DNA of 64,000 bases from Lentisphaerota bacterium (GCA_021413965.1 JAIOPI010000033.1:62001-126000); one strand, 5' to 3'. Shown: positions 8,900-17,468, numbered from the stretch's first letter. A program made the numbers and translations. The notes: generated by a model from the sequence alone, not told the origin.

Positions 8900-9757
8900 C
8901 TACGCCAACGCTTGTTTGCAGAACGCGGCACACCTGGCGACTTCCCGCACGGCGTCGGAACCCGCAGGTATCTCGTACTCCAGTTCGATGTCGGCGGGAA
9001 AGGCCAGCCGGTTCCTCTTCAGGTGCTGCAGGACCAGCGCCACGGGCGTGTCCCCCTCGCCGAACGGCATGTTGGGACCGTTGTTCACTTTGCGATCCTT
9101 GAGGTGAATGCTCAGGATCCGGTCGGCATACTTCTCGATGAACGGGATGGGCGACTCGTTCGTGGCGGCCACATAATGGCCGATGTCGAAGTTGATGCCC
9201 AGGTACTTGCCGTACGACAGAATGTCGCCATCGTAGGTGGTCGGCGTGACCTGCATGTGGTTGTGGAAGCCGACCATGATCTCGTGCTTGTCGGCGAAGG
9301 GCCCCAGCCGGCGCGCTGCGTCTTCGGAAAGCTCGCGGGTGATGCCGGCCGCGCCAAGCACCTTGGCGACCTCGAAGTAGCGGTCGATGACCGCATCGGA
9401 GGTGCACGGGTCGCCGATGCAGCGGTACTTGATGATGTGGATCTGGACGCCGGCGTCGTTGTACAGCTTGCGTAACGCGCGAAAGCCGTCCAGGGAGGTC
9501 GAGAGCAGCCACGCGTTCCACTCGTTGACATCCCCGCTGGCCGCGGGACGGCCCGCGAGTTGACCAGCCGGCGCGCTCATCAACTGGTACGAATCCAAGG
9601 GCGGCCCTACAAAGGCCTCGACGGAGTTGATCCCGCTCTGAACCGCGTACTTCAGCACGTTCTCGGCGAACCCCGGCATCGACCGATAGCTGTACGTACT
9701 GACGCCGATCTGGACGCCGTTGAACATCGAGTTTGGTTTGGGGTGCTCACCGCACAT
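8900..9757 (-). CDS. Sugar phosphate isomerase/epimerase family protein (copy 2)
   Basis: A 285-residue xylose-isomerase-like TIM barrel, more than four-fifths identical by eye to the protein at 2644-3462 over its last 220 residues. It shares FHNHMQ, NFDIGHY and IHLKDRK. It differs by an insertion of about ten residues (FVGPPLDSYQ) around residue 52, close to the barrel mouth, which could change specificity. ATG 9757 was chosen because AAGGA lies eight bases upstream and the homology to copy 1 starts there. The longer upstream frame overlaps the preceding URO-D-like gene. It is cytoplasmic and carries no signal peptide. The gap to the URO-D-like gene downstream (81 bases) holds no visible feature. 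Confidence 0.85.
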   Translation of the reverse strand: MCGEHPKPNSMFNGVQIGVSTYSYRSMPGFAENVLKYAVQSGINSVEAFVGPPLDSYQLMSAPAGQLAGRPAASGDVNEWNAWLLSTSLDGFRALRKLYNDAGVQIHIIKYRCIGDPCTSDAVIDRYFEVAKVLGAAGITRELSEDAARRLGPFADKHEIMVGFHNHMQVTPTTYDGDILSYGKYLGINFDIGHYVAATNESPIPFIEKYADRILSIHLKDRKVNNGPNMPFGEGDTPVALVLQHLKRNRLAFPADIELEYEIPAGSDAVREVARCAAFCKQALA

Positions 9758-9779
9758 ATTCCGGTCCTTGTCCTGCGTC

Positions 9780-10850
9780 CTAGACTCCAGTTTCGCGCAC
9801 AGCCCCGATGTAATAGGCAAACGTGGCGAGTGAAACCTCCGGCGGCGGGCAATCGTCGACCGCCGGAATAAAGCCGCCGTCACGGATCACCGGCAGGAGG
9901 CGCTCGATCTCGCGATCGATGGCCGCCGGGCCGGCGATGAGGGCCTCCTTGGAAATCCCGCCGGCGAGCCGAAGCTCGCGGCCGAACATCCGGCGCAGCG
10001 CCACCGGATCCATCCCCGCCATCTGCTCCAGCGGCCAGGTGGCGTTAAACCCGTGCTCCATCAGCATCGGCAGCAGCGGGACGATGTTGCCGGCCGTCCA
10101 CATGGCAATCAAGGGAACCCCATGCCGCTTGAGCTCCGCGACGATGGGATCCTGGTAGGGCAGCCAAAAGTCGCGGTAGAGCTTGGGCGAAATGTGCGGG
10201 GCCGACTTGTAGGCCAGATCCTCGCCGAAGATCGCCACATCGACGCGCGTGCAGGCCAGCATCGGGCGCAGCGTGCGCAGGGTCAGGTCGCTCCAGAAGG
10301 CGAACATCTCGTGAATCAACTCCGGCTGATCGTAGAAGGCGGTCATGAACCGGTCCATGCCCATCGCATAGAAACCGAGCCGGAAGAAGTGCGGAAAGCA
10401 GCAGGCGCCCACCGGGACCGCACCGGCATTCAGTGCCGCCGCGCGCGGCGCGAGATCGGCAGGAATGCGCCCGGCGGCGGACGCGTCGAACCGGCGCGCA
10501 TAGTCCCGCCAGTCATCCACGTTCTTCACCGGGTGGTCCACGTACCCGTAGTACATGGCGGGCGCGGCCTTCTGACGGCGCACGGTGGCGCCCATCCAGT
10601 CCCGCTGCACGTAGTCGGCTGGCGTCTCGGACAGGATCGTCGTCTCGAACGGCGGCAGCGGCCAGAGATGGAGCGGCGCGTGGGCAATGCGCGTGATGCC
10701 GAAATGCGCGTCCGGCGACACGTCCGCCGGGAGCCCCTCCCGGCGCCATTGCTCGACGCCGAACGACTCATACGGCTCGAACAGCATCACCGGCAGCCGG
10801 TCCACCGGCTGGTAGTGCATCACCGCCAGAAAGCGCTCGCGGTCGTTCAT
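9780..10850 (-). CDS. URO-D/methylcobamide methyltransferase superfamily protein B
   Basis: A 356-residue URO-D superfamily TIM barrel starting MNDRERFLAVMHYQPVDRLP, the usual opening of the catabolic branch. The position that normally carries the HxCG zinc motif reads MWTAGN (near residue 250), so two zinc ligands are lost. A late cysteine in DDCPPPE (near 330) is retained. It may therefore be a non-metal variant or use other ligands. Its ATG at 10850 overlaps the stop of the next URO-D-like gene upstream in an ATGA arrangement, which implies equimolar, possibly paired, expression with protein C. Confidence 0.8.
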   Translation of the reverse strand: MNDRERFLAVMHYQPVDRLPVMLFEPYESFGVEQWRREGLPADVSPDAHFGITRIAHAPLHLWPLPPFETTILSETPADYVQRDWMGATVRRQKAAPAMYYGYVDHPVKNVDDWRDYARRFDASAAGRIPADLAPRAAALNAGAVPVGACCFPHFFRLGFYAMGMDRFMTAFYDQPELIHEMFAFWSDLTLRTLRPMLACTRVDVAIFGEDLAYKSAPHISPKLYRDFWLPYQDPIVAELKRHGVPLIAMWTAGNIVPLLPMLMEHGFNATWPLEQMAGMDPVALRRMFGRELRLAGGISKEALIAGPAAIDREIERLLPVIRDGGFIPAVDDCPPPEVSLATFAYYIGAVRETGV

Positions 10851-11899
10851 GTGCGGATCCGCTGGTTCTCGTCGTACATCGCCAGGATGTTGTCCAGCGG
10901 AATGTCCTCGATGAACGCCTGGCTGCCGCAGAGAATGTAACCGCCGCGTTCCCGCGTCAGCTCCAGATAGGAGCGGACCTCGGCGCGCACTTCGGCGACA
11001 GACCCGAAGGGCAGCGTCGTCTGCGTGTCCACGCCGCCATGGAAACACATCCGTCCGCCGAAGTCCCGGACCAGACCGGCGAGATCCATTCCCGCGGCCG
11101 CCACCTGAATGGGATCGAGGATGTCCACGCCATCTTCGATGAAGAACGGGATCAAGGAACGGACCGCCCCACACGAGTGTTGCATGACCTTGCAGCCAAA
11201 GTCGTGCGACACATCGAAGTACCGCTTGAGCGGCTGGCGAAAAAACTCCTGCCACATCCGCGGGGAGATGAAACACCCGCGCTGGGTGCCAAAGTCGTTC
11301 CCGAAGTAGGCGATGTCGAGCATCCCGTCCGTGGCGGACAAAAACCGCCGCGTGGCCTCGACTTCATAATCGACCACATGCTGAATGACGGCATGCACCA
11401 CCTCGGGCTTGGTGCTCATCCAGGAGAGGAACTCCTCCTGGCCGATCAGCCAACCGACTTCATGGAAGAACGGACACCAGGGCGACCCATAGGTGGCGTA
11501 CCGGCCATGGTGCTTCTCGCATTGCGCACGAACCTTGGAATAGTCGAGCGCGGCCGGGTCGGGCCAGGCATGCGCGTGAACATCATCCACGGTGCTGTCT
11601 TCCGTGAACGGGGAGAGGGTATCCGGTCGTCCGTCCCGCTGTCCCTTGTCGCGCTTCCGCGCGCCCCACATGGTGCGCCGGTACCCGTCTGCGTCCGGCG
11701 GACCATCGGGCTGGTTGTAGTCGAACCAGATCGCGCGCATGTCCACGCCGAGCGACACCAGCAGTGCCTCGGTGTCGGCGACTCCGACCTTCTTGACCAG
11801 CGCCTCCGTCACGGACGTTTGCGCCCCAAAGTCGGCGGGCGTCCGGTCCGTCGGTTTGTGGGCAATGGCCGCCAACACACGTTCGCGCGATGTCATCAT
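10847..11899 (-). CDS. URO-D/methylcobamide methyltransferase superfamily protein C
   Basis: A 350-residue URO-D superfamily protein with a complete methyltransferase-type zinc motif: QHSCG near residue 243 and a C-terminal cysteine in YILCGSQ near 323. The C-terminal segment contains GGVDTQTTLPFGSV, characteristic of the branch. ATG 11899 (or 11896) is preferred because AAGGA lies four to seven bases upstream; a GTG at 11923 is possible. It is translationally coupled to protein B through a 4-base overlap. Protein B lacks the zinc pair while C keeps it, so a heteromeric or sequential role is conceivable but unproven. The free-standing fragment at 44468-44887 resembles the C-terminus of this protein. 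Confidence 0.8.
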   Translation of the reverse strand: MMTSRERVLAAIAHKPTDRTPADFGAQTSVTEALVKKVGVADTEALLVSLGVDMRAIWFDYNQPDGPPDADGYRRTMWGARKRDKGQRDGRPDTLSPFTEDSTVDDVHAHAWPDPAALDYSKVRAQCEKHHGRYATYGSPWCPFFHEVGWLIGQEEFLSWMSTKPEVVHAVIQHVVDYEVEATRRFLSATDGMLDIAYFGNDFGTQRGCFISPRMWQEFFRQPLKRYFDVSHDFGCKVMQHSCGAVRSLIPFFIEDGVDILDPIQVAAAGMDLAGLVRDFGGRMCFHGGVDTQTTLPFGSVAEVRAEVRSYLELTRERGGYILCGSQAFIEDIPLDNILAMYDENQRIRT

Positions 11900-11963
11900 G
11901 TGGTCCTTGCTGATTCCACTCACCTCTCCCTGCAGGGGCGCACGTCAACCTCGCCCGCGGACC

Positions 11964-13202
11964 TTATCCACCCACCACCTGCATCGCCACGCGCCCCCAC
12001 TCCTCCAGCCGTTGCGGTTCATAGCGCACGGTGCTGATGTCCTTCAGGATGAATTCCAGCGGGCAGCCGTGCTTCTCACAGGCGTCGCGCGTGGCCGTCA
12101 GATCCGCGCGAACATCCTCCGGCCGGAAGGGATCCGTGGCCAGCAGCGCCGGGCTGGGTTTGCGGGAAAAGACGTAGTCGCCGTGAATCGCAGCCGCGCC
12201 GCGCTCCACGCTCACCCACGGGCTCATCGAGACCTTGCGCACGTTCGGGATGCGCCGCACCTCGGCCATCTTGCCGTCAAGGGGCTCGCAGCAGCCGTAA
12301 TAGACCAAGCCGTAGCGCGCCGCGATGCGGCTGATATAGTCCATTTCGTACTCCCGGTGCATCGCCGGCGATACGGTGGAAAACATCTGCGCCATGCCGC
12401 AGATCCAGACGTCCTTCGCGCGCGGCGCCTGCGGGTTATAGCCGGGGGCGGGCAGCTCATCCGTATAGGCCCCGGTGCAGTGAATCAGGCTCTGCGGGTC
12501 GCACATCAGGCCCTGCGCTTCCAACTGGTCGATCATCCCGAGGCAGGCATCGGTCAGGCGCCCCATCAGCCGATGCATGTAGTCGGGATTATCCACGATC
12601 GTGTAGAGCGCATTCTCAACCCCCATCCACATGGAAATGGCATCCCACAGCGCCATGCCCATTTCCATGCCGACCGGCCGGATCTCCAGCAAGCCGTCGA
12701 AGAGCTCGTGGGCCACCGCCAGGCGGCGCTGCGTTTCGCCCAGGTCGTGGCTGATCTGTGGCGTGCGGATCTTGTCCAGGTCGGCTTCGGTCTGGAACTG
12801 GTTTTCGTACTTGTGGCCGACCACCGCGTTCTGCGGGTCGGTCACGGCCGTCTCTTCGCGGATCTGGACGCCATAGCCGGTGTTCCGGACCGCCTTGTAG
12901 ATCCGGATGAAGGGATCGACCACCATGTCCACCGGGAAATGCCGCCACTTGTAGAGCGTGCGCCGCAGGCGCTCCTCATAGGCGCGGCACTCCGGGTCCG
13001 TGCACTGAAGGGTCAGCGCCCCGTCAGGGTTCATCTCGTTCCAGCAGACCTGATCGATCAGCACCATCGGGCGCGCCGGCTTCCGCGCATTGAGCGCGCG
13101 CCAGAGCGCCCGTTTCTCTTCCTGCACCGGCAACGCGGCAATCTCCGCCACCTCGGCGGCCAGTCGCCTCAGGACCGAAACGTCTTTACCCGGCTTATCC
13201 AT
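11964..13202 (-). CDS. URO-D/methylcobamide methyltransferase superfamily protein D
   Basis: A 412-residue, longer member of the URO-D superfamily. It has an N-terminal helical extension (residues 1-40) and the distinctive motif YYGCCEPLDGK near residue 301 in place of the usual HxCG. The double cysteine could serve as metal ligands. An earlier HCTG occurs near 241. The C-terminus has no obvious third cysteine ligand. Start ATG 13202 has GGAGAAGG directly upstream. It is cytoplasmic and lies between protein C and an aldo/keto-reductase-like gene in the same transcription direction with short gaps. It may demethylate or decarboxylate a small metabolite; the substrate is unknown. Confidence 0.75.
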   Translation of the reverse strand: MDKPGKDVSVLRRLAAEVAEIAALPVQEEKRALWRALNARKPARPMVLIDQVCWNEMNPDGALTLQCTDPECRAYEERLRRTLYKWRHFPVDMVVDPFIRIYKAVRNTGYGVQIREETAVTDPQNAVVGHKYENQFQTEADLDKIRTPQISHDLGETQRRLAVAHELFDGLLEIRPVGMEMGMALWDAISMWMGVENALYTIVDNPDYMHRLMGRLTDACLGMIDQLEAQGLMCDPQSLIHCTGAYTDELPAPGYNPQAPRAKDVWICGMAQMFSTVSPAMHREYEMDYISRIAARYGLVYYGCCEPLDGKMAEVRRIPNVRKVSMSPWVSVERGAAAIHGDYVFSRKPSPALLATDPFRPEDVRADLTATRDACEKHGCPLEFILKDISTVRYEPQRLEEWGRVAMQVVGG

Positions 13203-13235
13203 GCCTTCTCCAATCCCGCCTCGGGGCGGACACCG

Positions 13236-14102
13236 TCAGACCGCCGCGGCCGGCTTGATCGACGCCTTCGAGCGCGTCTCCTGTAGCACGACGTCGGCCG
13301 GGCGCCGGTCCAGGATGCTCATCGAGATCTCGATGAGCTCTTCCGCTTCCCGGGGCGTCATCGCGCCGGCCGTCACCATGTCCTGGGGGCGGATCGTGTT
13401 CCAGACGTACGTCAGCCCTTGCAGGGGCCGCAACATCCCGGCGGCCATCGGCTTGATGGTCATCACCGGCTTTCCGGCCTTGCGAATGAGCTGGCACGTC
13501 CAATCGACTTCGGCCTGCATCAGGAATCCCATGCTGTTGTAGATCGAAATATAGGTTTCGACGTCGAGTCCCTGCTCGTCGGCGTAGACCATGGTCTCGG
13601 GCATGTGGGTACTCAGGCCGGGGATCATGCCGCACTCGCGAATCCTGGCGCACAGTTGCTCCATCCAGCGGATCTTGCGCGTGCAGCGATCCACCAGCGC
13701 GTCGGTCACCGCCTGGTGTGGCATGCAGAACGTCGCGCCAAGCTTGACCTCGAGCTCCAGGATCTGGTCGACCTCCGCCAGGTTGAACCCCCGCTCCGGG
13801 ACTTGCGGCGTGACCGGGAAATGTGGGGTCGAGACAATGATGCAGCCCACGCCCGTGCGGTCTTGCGCCTCGGCAATGCCCTCGGCCAGCACGGGGGTGG
13901 CAATCTTGCCCATGATCGTGTCCACGCCACTCCGCAGGTACACCGCAATGATGTCGGCGATCTTCTTGCGGTCGGCGATGGTCTCCTTGATGAAGGCATC
14001 CTTGGCCGCGGTGGCGTGGCTGCAGCCCAGGAACCAGTTCGAGCCGATGATCAACCGCGAGAGCGAGACGCCCCCAACCACCGTGCGAGGAAACCGTTGC
14101 AT
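13236..14102 (-). CDS. Aldo/keto-reductase-like TIM-barrel protein of unknown function
   Basis: A 288-residue soluble protein. Its opening GGVSLSRLIIGSNWFLGCSH recalls the first strand of aldo/keto reductases. The last 60 residues (PLQGLTYVWN to the helix MTPREAEELIEI) resemble the AKR C-terminal strand and helix. The canonical Asp-Tyr-Lys-His tetrad is not clearly visible, so this may be a catalytically different relative. It contains THMPETM and TIKPMAAG segments typical of barrel strand ends. Start ATG 14102 has AAGGA ten bases upstream, 13 bases after the previous stop. It is embedded between URO-D-like genes D and E, so a shared pathway is likely. Confidence 0.5.
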   Translation of the reverse strand: MQRFPRTVVGGVSLSRLIIGSNWFLGCSHATAAKDAFIKETIADRKKIADIIAVYLRSGVDTIMGKIATPVLAEGIAEAQDRTGVGCIIVSTPHFPVTPQVPERGFNLAEVDQILELEVKLGATFCMPHQAVTDALVDRCTRKIRWMEQLCARIRECGMIPGLSTHMPETMVYADEQGLDVETYISIYNSMGFLMQAEVDWTCQLIRKAGKPVMTIKPMAAGMLRPLQGLTYVWNTIRPQDMVTAGAMTPREAEELIEISMSILDRRPADVVLQETRSKASIKPAAAV

Positions 14103-14115
14103 ATCGTCGATTCCT

Positions 14116-15225
14116 TTACGTGAGGTTACTCACCGACCGAACCTTCTGCAGAATGGGATCAGGCCGCGTGCCTTCCGGACACGCGACCGTGAGCATGAAC
14201 CGTCCTTCGACCACGATGTTGAGCAGTTCATCAAGTCGGTCACAGGGGACCCAGCCGGCGATCGGGCACTGGAGCGAGGCGGCCAGGATCGTGTCGCGCA
14301 GCTTGGGGTGGTCCAGCAGAGCCGACGCAAGCGACGGCTGTTTGGGGTCATCCACATACCACTGCACCAGGGCGCCCCGGTAGGAACTGACGAGGTCCGC
14401 CTGGTGCAAGCCCACGGTATGGTTGTGATAGAATCCGCCGCCGGTTTGCGTGAAGAGCTTCTCCGTCGACGGGCGGTCGAATGTTTCGGCCTGCGTCCGG
14501 CCGATCAGCCCCACCGGATCCCCATTCACAAAAACCGCATCGTCCGGCAACCACACGCCCCAGATCCCCACGCCCCAACCGGCGGGGCGCGGCGCCTGCG
14601 CCTTCAGATGCCGCTCGACGGCGATGGACCAGTCGGCGCACCAGTCCGTCAGCGCCTGGACCCGCTCCGGGGCCTCGTACATCTCGGCGAACAACTCCGT
14701 TCCCCGAATGCCATTGGCCGCATCAAGCGGAGAGCGATGCACGTACGGCATCACCAGAAAATCCTCATCCCAGTACTTCCACAGCGCACGGTTCACGTCC
14801 CGCGCCAACCCGATCCACTTGTTGGCGGGATCGAAGCTCAGGCCCTCGATTTCCGACCAGGCGAGGTTGGGCTCCAGCCAGCTTGAGCCGCCATCGTGCC
14901 AGGGGTCGCGGCCGACCATGGCCGCGGTGATGCCGCCGATTCCCCAGTAGACAATGGCGCAGGGGACACGGTCGTCGTCGATTGAATAGAAATGATCAAA
15001 CGACCCGTGTAACAGGTTCACATACTCCCGGATCGCCGCTTCAACCGCCTCAGGCTGCAGCGCGACATCCGGCTCACGTTCATGCAAGCGGGCGCACAGA
15101 AAGCCATTGAGGTCGGTACTTCTGCCGGCATTGATGTAAACCAGCAGGTCCCCCGGTTCGCGGCGAGCATGGAACGCGCGATGCAGCGACATCCGCCGTG
15201 CCAGTTGGGGCGCGTACTTTCTCAT
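14116..15225 (-). CDS. URO-D-superfamily-like protein E
   Basis: A 369-residue protein that I place at the edge of the URO-D superfamily by its overall pattern: GDLLVYINAG at the N-terminus, a central helical part, and DELLNIVVEGRFML near the end. The zinc-motif region reads FYHNHTVGLHQ near residue 268, giving several histidines but no HxCG cysteine. No late cysteine ligand aligns clearly. It may therefore bind metal differently or not at all. There is no signal peptide. The ribosome site before ATG 15225 is weak (GCGAGCG). It is the first of the URO-D block in transcription order after the two unknown barrel proteins. Confidence 0.6.
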   Translation of the reverse strand: MRKYAPQLARRMSLHRAFHARREPGDLLVYINAGRSTDLNGFLCARLHEREPDVALQPEAVEAAIREYVNLLHGSFDHFYSIDDDRVPCAIVYWGIGGITAAMVGRDPWHDGGSSWLEPNLAWSEIEGLSFDPANKWIGLARDVNRALWKYWDEDFLVMPYVHRSPLDAANGIRGTELFAEMYEAPERVQALTDWCADWSIAVERHLKAQAPRPAGWGVGIWGVWLPDDAVFVNGDPVGLIGRTQAETFDRPSTEKLFTQTGGGFYHNHTVGLHQADLVSSYRGALVQWYVDDPKQPSLASALLDHPKLRDTILAASLQCPIAGWVPCDRLDELLNIVVEGRFMLTVACPEGTRPDPILQKVRSVSNLT

Positions 15226-15247
15226 GTTTCGCTCGCCGGACAGCGAC

Positions 15248-16204
15248 TTACCCCTGCCGCTGGCGCCAGTCGCGCACCACGGTCTTCATCTCGCGCATGT
15301 AGCGCTCCATGGGACTGGTGCAACTGCCGTAGTAGTAATACATCAAATGATCGACGGGCGTCTTGAGAAAGTCCTTCACGTGCCCGATGGTCTGCTCCAG
15401 CGGGATGCCGGGGCCCGTCTCGATCAGGCACATCGACTTCACGCCGGCCGCCTTGCACGCCGCGTTGGCGCGGTCCATGTTGCCGAACACCGTCTTGTAC
15501 CGCGGGTACGTGCCGGGATTGGGCCGGCACAGCCCGTCGATGCCGAAGTAATCAAGCCCGTCGATGGCGGCGAAGTGCCGCATGATCAGGTCGCTGAAAT
15601 GCGCGTAGACGAAGCAGGAGATCGTCAAGTCCGGCTTCTTCGCCCGCGCATGGCGCGTGGCCTTGCTGAAGAACTCGGCCATGTGGCGCACGTGCGTCTC
15701 GCCCGTGCTGGGCGCGCCGAGTGCCTTGATGGCGGCTTCGGAGTGGTCCTCGTCCTCAAGGGTTTTGGGCTCGTCCCAGATCACGCCCGCAAACGGCCAC
15801 TGGTCCAGCATGCGGTTGATGCTGGTCTGGTAGAGCTCCAGCGTCGCGGGATGATAGATGCTGCAGATGGCACCGCCCGCGAAGTTGCGGATGAGCGGCG
15901 TGCCGTCCGCGTTGCGGATCCAAGCCTCGGGATGCGTCGCGGAGAAGATGCCGGCCGCCGTCGGCCAGCCCGCGATCAGCCCGGCCCAGCGCGAGGCAAT
16001 GGCGTGCACCTTGATGCCGACGCGCTCGGCCTCGGAGCAAATGATCTCGAGGCCACACGACCCCAGCCGGTCCAACTGAAACTCGTGCACGCCGACCGCC
16101 ACGTTATCCGTGCCGGCATCGGCCATCCATTCCAGGTCCTCGCGCACCTGGTGCCGCACGACGCACGAGTCCTGTCCATTGAAATAATAAGCGGTCAACG
16201 GCAT
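15248..16204 (-). CDS. Unknown TIM-barrel-like protein, possible glycosidase (copy 1)
   Basis: A 318-residue soluble protein that I do not recognise as a named family. It begins MPLTAYYFNGQDSCVVRHQV. It has features expected of a glycosidase-type barrel: GVHEFQLDRL, IKVHAIASRW, an acidic WDEPK near residue 143, ISCFVYAHF, and DYFGIDG near 221. WDEPK and DYFGID are candidate catalytic or binding sites. The start at 16204 is fixed by AGGAG seven bases upstream and by homology to the neighbouring copy; a longer open frame runs through the intergenic repeat. About 70% of residues match the protein at 16325-17278, so this is a tandem duplication. Confidence 0.6.
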   Translation of the reverse strand: MPLTAYYFNGQDSCVVRHQVREDLEWMADAGTDNVAVGVHEFQLDRLGSCGLEIICSEAERVGIKVHAIASRWAGLIAGWPTAAGIFSATHPEAWIRNADGTPLIRNFAGGAICSIYHPATLELYQTSINRMLDQWPFAGVIWDEPKTLEDEDHSEAAIKALGAPSTGETHVRHMAEFFSKATRHARAKKPDLTISCFVYAHFSDLIMRHFAAIDGLDYFGIDGLCRPNPGTYPRYKTVFGNMDRANAACKAAGVKSMCLIETGPGIPLEQTIGHVKDFLKTPVDHLMYYYYGSCTSPMERYMREMKTVVRDWRQRQG

Positions 16205-16232
16205 GCCGAAGCTCCTTTGCCCTTCCGAACCA

Positions 16233-16283
16233 ACGGCGGGGACCGCCGTCTCCACCCACCTGGAACCGGCCGTCCCGGCCGGT
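16233..16283. repeat. REP-like double hairpin, copy 1
   Basis: Two adjacent perfect inverted repeats lie between the two paralogous genes: ACGGCGG/CCGCCGT with a 3-base loop (16233-16249), and ACCGGCC/GGCCGGT with a 5-base loop (16265-16283). The same order, with shared GACCGCCGTCTCC and CCGGCCGTCCCGGCCGGT, occurs at 46287-46339. This fits a dispersed extragenic palindromic element. Confidence 0.6.
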
Positions 16284-16324
16284 CTTCCCATCCCGCATTC
16301 GCGCCGGCCACCATCACGTGCCCG

Positions 16325-17278
16325 TCATGGCCGTTTGCGCCAATCCGTCAAGACGCGCTTCATCTCGCTCATGTAGCGCTTCATCGGCCCGACATTGCTG
16401 CCATGGTAGTAGTAATACAGGTTGTCGATCGGCGTCTGGATGAACTCGCGCACATAGCCAATCGCCTGCTCCAGGGGCAGTCCCGAACCCGGCATGGTTT
16501 CGACCAGGCACAGCGTCTTGCGGTTCGCCTCCCTGGCCACTACGGCCGAACGCTGGAAGTTGCCGAATACGCTCTTGCGCCGCGGATCCTCGTGCGGAAT
16601 CGCCACGCCATCGATGCCGAAATAGTCGAGCCCGTCGATCGCCGCGCAGTGCCGCATGATCCAGTCCTCGAACCAGGCGTAGATGAAGCAGGAAATCACC
16701 AGGTCCGGCTTGATGGCGCGCGCAAATTGATTCGCCTTGCTGAAGAAGGCCGCCATGTTGCGCACATGCGTTTCGCCGGTGCTGGGCCCGCCCAGCGCCT
16801 TGATCGCCGCCGCCGAGTGGTCTTCGTCCCGGAGGACCTTGATCTCATCCCACACGATGCCGTCTATCGGCCATTGCTTCAGCAGGCGCGTGAGGTTGTG
16901 CTGGAAGGACTCCAGCGTCGCGGGGTGATAAATGCTGCAGATCGCCCCGCCCGCGAAATTGCGAATGACGGGTGTGCCGTCCGCATTGCGCATCCAGGCT
17001 TCGGGATGCGTCGCGGAAAACATGCCGGCGGCCGTTGACCATCCCGCGATCAATCCGCCCCAGCGCGCGGGGATGGCGTGGATTTTGATGCCCACGCGCG
17101 CCGCTTCGTCGCAGATGATGTCGAAGCCGGCGTCCCCCAGGCGCTCCAGTTGGAACTCGTGCACCCCGACAGCCGCGTAATCCGTCCCGACGTCGGCCAT
17201 CCACTGCATGTCCTCGCGGATGTGCCGCCGGACGACGCACAGGTCTTGTCCTCTGAAATAGTAGGCGGTCAGCGGCAT
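16325..17278 (-). CDS. Unknown TIM-barrel-like protein, possible glycosidase (copy 2)
   Basis: A 317-residue paralogue of the preceding protein with the same landmarks: MPLTAYYFRGQD start, GVHEFQLERL, WDEIK near residue 142, and DYFGIDGVAIP near 221. The conserved WDE[PI]K and DYFGIDG across both copies point to functional sites. It has no signal peptide and is cytoplasmic. ATG 17278 has a strong GGAGGAG seven bases upstream. It is the most upstream gene of the long minus-strand run that ends beyond position 1, so transcription of that run probably starts in the 212-base gap in front of it. That gap also carries the GGCGAAAC motif. Confidence 0.6.
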   Translation of the reverse strand: MPLTAYYFRGQDLCVVRRHIREDMQWMADVGTDYAAVGVHEFQLERLGDAGFDIICDEAARVGIKIHAIPARWGGLIAGWSTAAGMFSATHPEAWMRNADGTPVIRNFAGGAICSIYHPATLESFQHNLTRLLKQWPIDGIVWDEIKVLRDEDHSAAAIKALGGPSTGETHVRNMAAFFSKANQFARAIKPDLVISCFIYAWFEDWIMRHCAAIDGLDYFGIDGVAIPHEDPRRKSVFGNFQRSAVVAREANRKTLCLVETMPGSGLPLEQAIGYVREFIQTPIDNLYYYYHGSNVGPMKRYMSEMKRVLTDWRKRP

Positions 17279-17329
17279 CGCCACGCTCCTCCCCAAAAGG
17301 CCCCCCACGGGCCCCAGATCACCCTACGC

Positions 17330-17398
17330 GGCGAAACCTCCCGGGCGCAAGCGTGGCGGGGTGTAGGATCGCATGGCGAAACGTGTACGATTACGTGT
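17330..17398. promoter_or_regulatory. Candidate operator region upstream of the long operon
   Basis: The gap upstream of 17278 contains GGCGAAACC (17330-17338) and CATGGCGAAACGT (17372-17384). An ACGTGT direct repeat with a 12-base period sits at 17381-17386 and 17393-17398. Near-identical 13-base sequences occur in front of the genes at 59273 and 62136, so I read this as a possible shared operator. No convincing sigma-70 promoter was found here. Confidence 0.3.
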
Positions 17399-17430
17399 CC
17401 AGCGCCGCGACGACCGGAACGTAAGCGCCC

Positions 17431-17468
17431 CGTGCCGCCGGAGCCTTCCGGCAGCACGCGGCGGCACG
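17431..17468 (-). terminator. Hairpin downstream of the (alpha/alpha)6 gene
   Basis: A perfect 10-base inverted repeat CGTGCCGCCG/CGGCGGCACG with an 18-base loop lies 23 bases beyond the stop of the gene ending at 17491. There is no T-tract, so it may be a weak terminator or an mRNA-stabilising hairpin rather than a classical Rho-independent terminator. Confidence 0.35.

Noticed and set aside
10851-11276. N-terminal extension of URO-D protein B
   Set aside because: It overlaps gene C out of frame; the family start MNDRERF and the ATGA overlap fix 10850.
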